Assembly (NCBI GenBank): GCA_030765055.1
Contig: CM060955.1
Location: 152,845,469 to 152,909,468, forward strand
Reading direction: 5' to 3'
Source of the DNA: Mantis religiosa
Taxonomy: Eukaryota > Arthropoda > Insecta > Mantodea > Mantidae
DNA: 64,000 bases
Of the stretch, positions 56,850 to 64,000 are shown one piece after another. The position numbers were made by a program, and so were the translations under genes. The stretch's first letter is position 1; the number at the start of each line of letters is the position of its first letter. The notes under the pieces were generated by a model. It saw only the letters and a list, made by a program, of their open reading frames with translations, made no database searches and was not told the origin of the DNA.

Positions 56850-57830
56850 TAGTTTTAAAATTTACGTACTCCAACATTAAGTCATATCGGACGATGAATG
56901 AAATTATGTTCAAATGAATACAGGGTAAATAGAGCTTAGAGTTACAGGCATTCATTTTTAAGGATGAGGGAAAACCTTAAAAATTAAGTCATGTCAGACG
57001 AAGAATTAAATGATGTTCAAATGAGTTCAGGGTACATAAAGTTTAGAGTTACCAGACATTCATCTTTGAGGATAAGGAAAACCTCGAAAGTTTAGTTATA
57101 TCGCACAACGAATGAACTGTTGTTCAAATTAGTACAGGGTGCATACAGCTTCGAGTTACCAGATATTTATCTTTCAGGATAAGGGAAAAATTCTATGTTA
57201 AGTCCCATTGGACAACGAATGAAATGTTCAATTGAGTACAGGGAACAAAGAGCTTACAGCTTCTAGACATTCATCTTTCAGGATAAGGGAAAACCTCCAA
57301 CGTTAAGTCATATCGGACGATGAATGAAATGATGCTCAAATGAGTACAGGGTACATAGAGCTTAGAGTTACCAGACATTCATCTTCCAGAATAAGGGAAA
57401 ACCTCCAACGTTAGGTCATATTGGATGATGAATGAAATTATATTAAAATGAGTACAGGGTACATAGAGCTTAAGGTTACCAGACATTCATCTTCCAGGAT
57501 AAGCGAAAACCTCCAACACTGTCATATTGGACGATGAATGAAATGATGTTCAAATGATTTCAAGGTACATAGAGCTTAAGCTACCAAATATCCATATTTT
57601 CAGGATCAGGGAAAACCTCCAACGCTAACTCATATCCGACGATGAATGAAATGATATTCAAATGAATAAAGGGTACATAGAGATTAGAGTTACCTGACAT
57701 TCGTCTTTCAGGATAAGTAAAATTCCGGGAGAAAAGCGTTATCCAGATAAGCCACCCTAAGTGGGATTTGAAATGGAGACATCTTGAGGGTCAGGTAGAA
57801 ACGCCACTGTTACGCTACAGTCATCTCAAT
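56850..57830 (-). repeat. SINE-A body satellite array 3, with both SINE ends
   Basis: The left edge is the SINE tail side (TTTTAAAATTTACGTACTCC), then about eight body units of roughly 105-108 bp, then the head (CACCCTAAGTGGGATTTGAA, TTACGCTACAGTCATC) at about 57735-57830. This copy shows best that the array is a single SINE whose body was multiplied. Several units (57290-57420) are close to the SINE-A body sequence. Confidence 0.9.
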
Positions 57831-57834
57831 ACTT

Positions 57835-58110
57835 GTATAAAATGTGAGTGCCATCACAAGTTTGTTTTAATAATTTATTCCTTTACTTTTTCAATATCTA
57901 TTTTAAGCCCAAATGTATTACTTTCTCTGTCATTTAAACTAAATAAAGAAATAAAAAGTTCTACCTAAAATTTCAGTATTTAAATTTTATTCAAAATGTA
58001 CGTTTTGAGTCCTTGAATCCAAAATAAAAGTAGTTTTGAAAAATGTCTATGTGACTCCTTTTTCTGATTATTCTTATTCGTATTATTATATTAGTGTTGT
58101 ATTTACTAAC
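57835..58110. other. Short AT-rich stretch
   Basis: No recognised feature. Confidence 0.4.
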
Positions 58111-58359
58111 CTTGAGGTATTTTGAGTTGAAATTTTGATTTGAAATCATTGCCATTACCTCTAATAGCCGTTCTGAGTACGGGATGTTTCACGGTTTTCT
58201 TTGCACGACCATGTAAACAATAATGGTGCTTTTTCCTTATTTTCTTTACTTGTTTTCTAATACTTAGCTTCTCCTTTAATATTTCAGGTAGTTTTAGGCT
58301 CTGCAGTATTGTTGGTGTGTGATCTTGCTCATCCATCCTCCGCCAGAGAGAAGCCTTCC
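58111..58359 (-). CDS. Candidate host exon 1, unidentified
   Basis: Minus strand, 249 bp, no stops. It reads KASLWRRMDEQDHTPTILQS, LKLPEILKEKLSIRKQVKKI, RKKHHYCLHGRAKKTVKHPV and LRTAIRGNGNDFKSKFQLK. It is strongly basic in the middle. The acceptor is GGCTTCTCAG|GG and the donor is CCTCAAG|GTTAGT, both good matches to consensus. It starts with two bases of a split codon and ends with one (phase 1 to 1). The segment at 38189-38339, 20 kb downstream on the same strand, starts with two bases of a split codon, so the two can join in frame. I do not recognise the protein. Confidence 0.45.
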
Positions 58360-59094
58360 CTGAGAAGCCACACGTTGTGATGTCAACATTAAGTTTTTAA
58401 TCATGATGGACAGAGCCTCTCAGCGGCCTGTAGCCTCCTACGGTTTCAACTAATACCTTCGCAACTGGAGGTGGTAAGCACAAAATATCTGAGTTGGATT
58501 TAGGTAGGAGATGTGAAATCTTCCCTCCTTCACCTGGTTATTTCTTCATTCATAACCACCATAGATAAGATAGAAAAATTAATAAACTTCCCACTTTTAC
58601 AGCAAAATTAATTAGAGACACAGTATTTCAAACAGAAAAGAGAAGTTAAAGCAGTGACCTATTTTAGCGTATTTTCTTTATCAGGTAGCCGTCTTTATTT
58701 AGATGATCTTGCACTGTAAATTAATTTTCTAGCTGACGTCAGTTTCATTGCTGATAAGAGAGGCAGCCGCTGCTCTTGGCACTGGTTGGTTAGACGCTCA
58801 TCCGATTGTACGATTAAAAGCTTCATTTCTATAATCTCGCTGGAAGAGTGAGCGGTTAAATGCACTCCAGGGGCCAGGATGAACGTGCACATCAGCAAGT
58901 GCCTCATGTGTAATAAAAGCGAGTTTAACGGATTATAGAAGATAATAACGGCTCTCCACTTCAAATCCCATCTCTAGAGACATTCCTTATGAAAGTATTA
59001 CGCGGGATGAACTGACGTTTGTGGAGCTCGCTGTTGGAACATGAACGATATGACTTGTAATCATTAAAGCCTATTTTTCTACTTTATGCCAAAG
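58360..59094. other. Unassigned stretch
   Basis: No recognised family or repeat. If the exon at 58111-58359 is real this is its upstream intron. Confidence 0.4.
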
Positions 59095-60400
59095 TAGAAG
59101 TATCACCTGTCTGACGAATGAGTACAGTTGTTATGGGAGCTCGCTCGGTTTAGAGAGATCAGAGAAGACGGGAATATAGTACAGTACAGTCTGACCATTA
59201 GTACAGCGTACGTAACATGAGGTATATTGTATTACCTATCTGACGAATGAGTACAGTTGCTATGGGAGGTCGCTCGGTTTAGAGAGATCAGAGAAGACGG
59301 GAATATAGTACAGTACAGTCTGACCATCAGTACAGCGTACGTAACACGACGTATATTGTACTACCTGTCTGAAAAATGAGTACGGTTGTTATGGGAGATC
59401 GCTCGGTTTAGAGAGATCAGAGAAGACGAGAATATAATACAGTACAGTCTGACCATCAGTACAGCGTACGTAACACGATGTATATTGTATTACCTAACTG
59501 ACGAATGAGTACAGTTGTTATGGGAGATCGCTCGGTTTAGAGAGAACAGAGAAGACGGGAATATAGTACAGTACAGTCTGAACATCAGCACAGCGTACGT
59601 AACACGACGTATAAAGTATTACCTGTCTGGCGAATGAGTACAGTTGTTATGAGAGGTTGTTCGCTTTAGAGAGATTAGAGAAGTCGGGAATATAGAACAG
59701 TACAGTCTGACCATCAACAGAGCGTACGTAACACGACGTATATTGTATTACCTATCTGACGAATGAGTACAGTTGTTATGAGAGATCGCTCGGTTTAGAG
59801 AGCAGAGAAGACGGGAATATAGTACAGTACAGTCTGACCATCAGTACAGCCTACGTAACACGACGTATATTGTACAACCTGTCTGACGAATGAGTACAGT
59901 TGTTATGGGAGGTCGCTCGGTTTAGAGAGATCAGAGAAGTCGGGAATATAGAACAGTACAGTGTGACCATCAACAGAGCGTACGTAACACGACGTATATT
60001 GTATTACCTATCTGACGAATGAGTACAGTTGTTATGGGAGGTCGCTCGGTTTAGAGAGATTATAGAAGGCGGGAATATAGTACAGTACAGTCTGACCATC
60101 AGTACAGCGTACGTAACACGACGTATATTGTATTACCTGTCTGACGAATGAGTACAGTTGTTATGGGAGGTCGCTCGGTTTAGAGAGATCAGAGAAGACG
60201 GGAATATAGTACAGTACAGTCTGACCATCAGTAGAGCGTACGTAACACGACGTACATTGTATTACCTGTCTGACCAATGAGTACAGTTGTTATGGGAGGT
60301 CGCTCGGTTTAGAGAGATCAGACAAGACGGGAATATAGTACAGTACAGTCTGACCATCAGTACAGCGTACGTAACACGACGTATATTCTATTACATATGT
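59095..60400. repeat. 129-bp satellite, about ten units
   Basis: Unit starts (CCTGTCTGAC or variant) fall at 59106, 59235, 59364, 59493 and so on, an exact 129-bp period with occasional one-base changes. Each unit has GAATGAGTACAGTTGTTATG, GGTCGCTCGGTTTAGAGAGA, ATAGTACAGTACAGTCTGAC and CAGCGTACGTAACACGACGT. Stop codons occur in all frames, so it is non-coding. It is unrelated to the SINE-A satellites, and the right end is cut by a SINE-A at 60412. Confidence 0.95.
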
Positions 60401-60411
60401 AACGAATGAGT

Positions 60412-60850
60412 GCCCGCCTCGTTGGCGTAGATGGTAGCATGTGTACTTCACGTTCAGGTGGTCCCGAGTACGAACCTCGGTCAGGGTGAGTTACCTTGAT
60501 AAGGGGTTTTCGAGGTTTTACCTTATCCTGAAAGGTGAATGTCTGGTAACTGTAAGCTATTTGTACCCTGTACTTATTTGAACATCATTTCATTGATCTT
60601 TCGATATGACCTAAGTTGGTGGTTTCCCCTTGTCCTGAAAAATGAATATCTGGTAACTATAAGTTCTATGTACCCTGTACTCATTTTAACACCATGTCGT
60701 TCATCGTCTGATATGACTAATCCTTTGAGGTTTCCCATTATCTGAAATATAAATTTCTGGTAACTCTAAGCTCTATGTATCCTGGACTCATTTGAACATC
60801 ATTTCATTCATCGTCCGAAATAACTTAACATTGAAGGACGTGAATAAAAA
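60412..60850 (+). mobile_element. SINE-A with three body units
   Basis: Head (CCGCCTCGTTGGCGTAGATG, CGAACCTCGGTCAGGG), then three consecutive body units, each with TATCTGAAA or TATCCTGAAAG, TGGTAACT, AGCTCTATG-type and CATTTCATTC blocks, then the usual end AACTTAACATTGAAGGACGT. Normal SINE-A has one unit. This is a plus-strand intermediate between ordinary SINE-A and the large arrays. Confidence 0.9.
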
Positions 60851-62028
60851 TATGAGCAATTCATACATATAACAAAGTTTCAATAAAAGAAATAAAATAT
60901 AATTAGTACAAGGCAACTCTTATATAATCTCTTTTAAAATGTATTTATTGTCATGCTTGGACTCTTAAAATATATAAATCAAATATAAAAATTGTTAATA
61001 AAATATTCTATAGGTTATCGGTGTAGGATATTTTTATGGAAACTATGACATAGAATTTGCTGGAATTGAAAATTTAGCTTTGTATCTGCCTGTAAAATAT
61101 TTCACTTAGTTATGCTCTATTGTCTATTACATATAAGGCAGCAGTAATGACGTATTTCAGTTGTTTTGCACTGAATGATGTGAAGTGATTACGGTGGCTA
61201 TGAATGGAGAACAACTAGCACAATGAATGACAAGATAAATTGGATCGTTTAGAGTAATCTTTATCAGGATCCGCTTCGTCCACCACAAATCCCACTTGCG
61301 GTTACTGGGATCGACGCCGGGTCTCAGCGGTGAGGTTAACCACAGACACGGCTCTATCCCGTGATAACTAAGTGGAGTGTTGCTTGTTAGATATTGCAAA
61401 GAACATCGATCACTCATCTCTCTGCAAGGGTCAATCACTTCTAAACAAGGATTGCATTTAATTAAAACGTATAAATAATGTCACTGGAGTGCTTCCTGTC
61501 ATATAAGCTCAATAACTGCAAAATTAAATTCTGAACAATAAAGCAGACTCTGTGACGTTTAATGAGTGTTTTGTCACTTTCAACTTTCTTATTGGTATTA
61601 ACAATATAAAAGATTGCAACTAAAATAATAATTATTTCTGGTACCAGTAAATCAAAATGTATTTTTATCCATAGGTTGGTAGGTTTGTTGATTTCTGCGA
61701 GTGAATACATAATCTCGATTCACTATTGCGCTCGCAAAAGTTAAACATATGAACGCTGGCCAATGCTCAAGCGGAGCGCTGTTGCCAAGCGTACTACGTG
61801 CACCTGCAGGTTCTGTGTACATAAGAGCAGTTTTACCCGCCAGCAAAGGTTTTGGCTATTGTTTCCGTAGTTAAACAACACATTAAATATTCCTAAAACA
61901 TTAATATCTTATTTTGGCACATGTCACAGCAATGCAAGAGCAAGCACGTTTTCCAATCCAGTAACTCGTTTTCCAACTCCATGGGTCTTTCCCGGAGATT
62001 GAAACACAGGTACCCTCCCTTTTTCTAA
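60851..62028. other. AT-rich stretch
   Basis: No gene. A B-box-like GGGATCGACGCCGGGTCTCA near 61308-61327 may be a worn SINE head. The rest is unassigned. Confidence 0.4.
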
Positions 62029-62032
62029 GTAT

Positions 62033-62530
62033 TGTCACCTAATTATCGGAAGGCACGGCCAGCTAGCAGCAGCAGGGTATCAGCAGCAGCCGGGAAGTAT
62101 TCGGGCTCGCCTACCCATTTGTCTTGTAGCGGTAACGAGGGGGATGGTTGGAAAAACGTCTGTAGCCAACTCTTTCCCCCTCCTTGACGTCTAGAACCTG
62201 CAGGATGATTCACGGAATCGCGAGACTTCGAGAAACAGCGATATTCCTATAAAAGGGGCTGCAGTTGGCGAGTGAGTTCAGTTCTTGGCGAGCAGCCGTG
62301 AGGAGCGCTGAGTGAGTTGACAGACCGCAAGACTGTAAACGTGCATCAGAGGAGTTGTACGTAACTGTGAGCGTGCAGTGGACCTGTGACAGACGAACTG
62401 GTGAATTGTAACTGTGTGCATTACGTAATTCTGTGTAATCGGCAAGTGTTCAACTGTAATTCGGTGGAAATAAAGAACATTTTTGAGTTGTGCAATTGGA
62501 CTTTTAATTTCACGAACCCACAAAGTCAGA
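62033..62530 (+). repeat. Solo LTR with perfect target duplication
   Basis: TGTCACCTAATTATCGG to CGAACCCACAAAGTCAGA, 498 bp, plus orientation. GTAT occurs at 62029-62032 and 62531-62534. It has CTATAAAAGGGGC (TATA), TCAGTTC (initiator) and AATAAAGAACATTTTTGA. Same family as 21281-23805. Confidence 0.9.
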
Positions 62531-62534
62531 GTAT

Positions 62535-64000
62535 AAAGCTGCTTTACTACAAATTCGTGACACTGTGTACACACTACCTACACCACAAGGTTGCAGAATT
62601 AATTGCTGGGATTTTGAAAAATCTACAGTTACGCTATATCCTAGATTGAGGAGAGCTTTGTAAGAACTTGTTCATTTTAAATATAATTTTTCTACCCTGA
62701 AATAGAATGACTTCACGTTTTTGATCGAAAAATCGGTTCTCCCAGGTTCTTGGGACATGTTCACTCACTCGGAGCACAAACACTGGAAAAACATATGTGT
62801 ATAACAATAATTTAATGCAATATTAATAATATTTTAGCTCAAGTTCAACACACGACTTAACGATGCCATTCACTTTAACAAAACGACACCTCTACCCTGA
62901 AAACGAACTGAAAATGAACTCTATTTCGAACTGCGTGACATCTGTTTTAATAGTAGGTGCATTATTTATTTATACTTGTGATAAATGTTATGAGGAAAGA
63001 ATGGTGTTGTTTCTCAGGCTTATCTGTCTTGATTGGTTGGATGTTGGGTGTAACCATAGCCGTGTGAAGATAAAACGTGCATCGCTCGCGTTATAAGTAT
63101 CGTAGAGACAGGATTCTTCTCCGGTCGTGTTCAGAAAGTAAAATTCTTTCTTGTTATATGATTGGCGTCTGTCATTTTTCAAGCATACATGAAATGACGA
63201 GCCCTTTGACAACACTGGCCCTCCTTCTCCCAGACCATTCTGCAAAGTTGCCACCTTTCTCGATACGTCATGTGTATCGTACGAGGTTTATATATCACCA
63301 AACTACAATTCTACTGGATTCCATAATAACCCTTATCTTATTCAAAGTACGGTATTTGAAACCCAGCTCCTTTAGGAGACCGAGCAAAGTTCAGTGCCCA
63401 TAAGGAAAATCACAAATTTACTGCAAATGTACAACTATTTCATCTTAGGTGGGCGCTCTCCCTTTTACATAGAATGTATAAATTTCTCGGCGAATTAAAT
63501 CGCATGTGAAATTATCTACTTTAGAGAAACGTTTCCTTTTGTTTTCACACTTCATCAGCGTCTTTGGTATTCCTTTCGTCACAATATCTCTTACTGTATT
63601 TCTGTGAATACCCAGAATTAGTCATCAGGTTCATTGCATGACCCCTTACCAAGATTATTTTTCAGCACATATTTATGTGTGTTCAAAACAAGCGCTTGAA
63701 TTTACTTAGGAACAGTTCCCGTTATAACTTTGTTTTTTTAGGCTTCTCCAGTAATATAACTCGGCCCAGCAACACTTTCCAATTCATTCACACTTTTGTC
63801 TTCACTTTGATTACTTTCACTTGACTGAAAGTTACCTGCTACTTCATTTACATTCACCACTGCATTTCCCTCCCACGGTCTCCACATTGTGACACACAAC
63901 GAATTTCTGGACGTAATGAAACAGATCAACTGGAAGTTGGAACTTTGGTAACTGAGACTCCACGTGGAGTAAAAATGCGACTGTCATTTCAAGAAAATCA
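62535..64000. other. Unassigned right end
   Basis: A 63-codon minus ORF (63738-63929) is Ser/Glu/Asn-rich (SSESNQSEDKSVNELESVAG). It has a donor-like GCAG|GTAACT inside it. Nothing identifies it as a gene. No repeats recognised. Confidence 0.35.

Noticed and set aside
59095..60400. CRISPR-like or rDNA spacer array
   Set aside because: Continuous 129-bp tandem units, no spacers and no rRNA sequence.
63738..63929. Upstream exon of the candidate host gene
   Set aside because: A donor-like GCAG|GTAACT has a compatible phase, but the sequence before it does not look coding and the more coding-like part lies after the donor and ends in a stop.

Overview
This is a stretch of insect (arthropod) nuclear DNA, not a bacterial or viral genome. 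It is AT-rich and has no operons, ribosome-binding sites, rRNA or intact tRNA genes. Nearly everything recognisable is transposon-derived: mariner and Tc1/mariner relatives, hAT, a pogo/Tigger-like piece, Penelope-like elements (PLEs), Jockey-type and other non-LTR retrotransposons, one LTR retrotransposon with both LTRs, several solo LTRs, and many tRNA-headed SINEs. The density of decayed and nested copies and the near absence of genes suggest a large-genome insect, perhaps a polyneopteran such as a cockroach. That guess is inference; no single marker proves it.

Layout. 0-7.6 kb: SINE pieces, an LTR-like promoter, two internally deleted mariners. 7.6-12.6 kb: remains of a non-LTR reverse transcriptase split by a 3.8-kb array of 48-bp repeats. 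12.8-17.2 kb: SINEs and Penelope pieces, including a SINE inside a LINE inside a Penelope. 17.8-18.8 kb: first of three tandem arrays made from the body of a SINE (here SINE-A). 19.8-24.7 kb: a mariner, a SINE-A and a young LTR element with a gag-RNase H fusion. 24.9-26.5 kb: second SINE-body array. 27.5-32.3 kb: hAT, a broken Penelope with RT and GIY-YIG regions, a solo LTR. 33.4-38.2 kb: transposase scraps, an LTR with two insertions, a broken mariner. 42-46 kb: Tigger-like N-terminus, a long CTC/GTC microsatellite, a second LTR family, a Tc1/mariner derivative. 45.9-52.1 kb: non-LTR fragments, one nested in another. 53.4-57.8 kb: SINE nest, a hAT copy with perfect target duplication, third SINE-body array. 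59.1-60.4 kb: a 129-bp satellite. 62.0-62.5 kb: a solo LTR with perfect target duplication.

The only possible host coding signal is a pair of minus-strand segments (58111-58359 and 38189-38339). They look like exons with compatible phase and would sit about 20 kb apart in a transposon-filled intron. I could not identify the protein.

The three most unusual things are the minisatellite that grew inside a retrotransposon RT, the SINE whose body has repeatedly expanded into satellite arrays (with a three-unit intermediate at 60.4 kb), and the paired 728-bp Tc1/mariner derivatives with long terminal inverted repeats.
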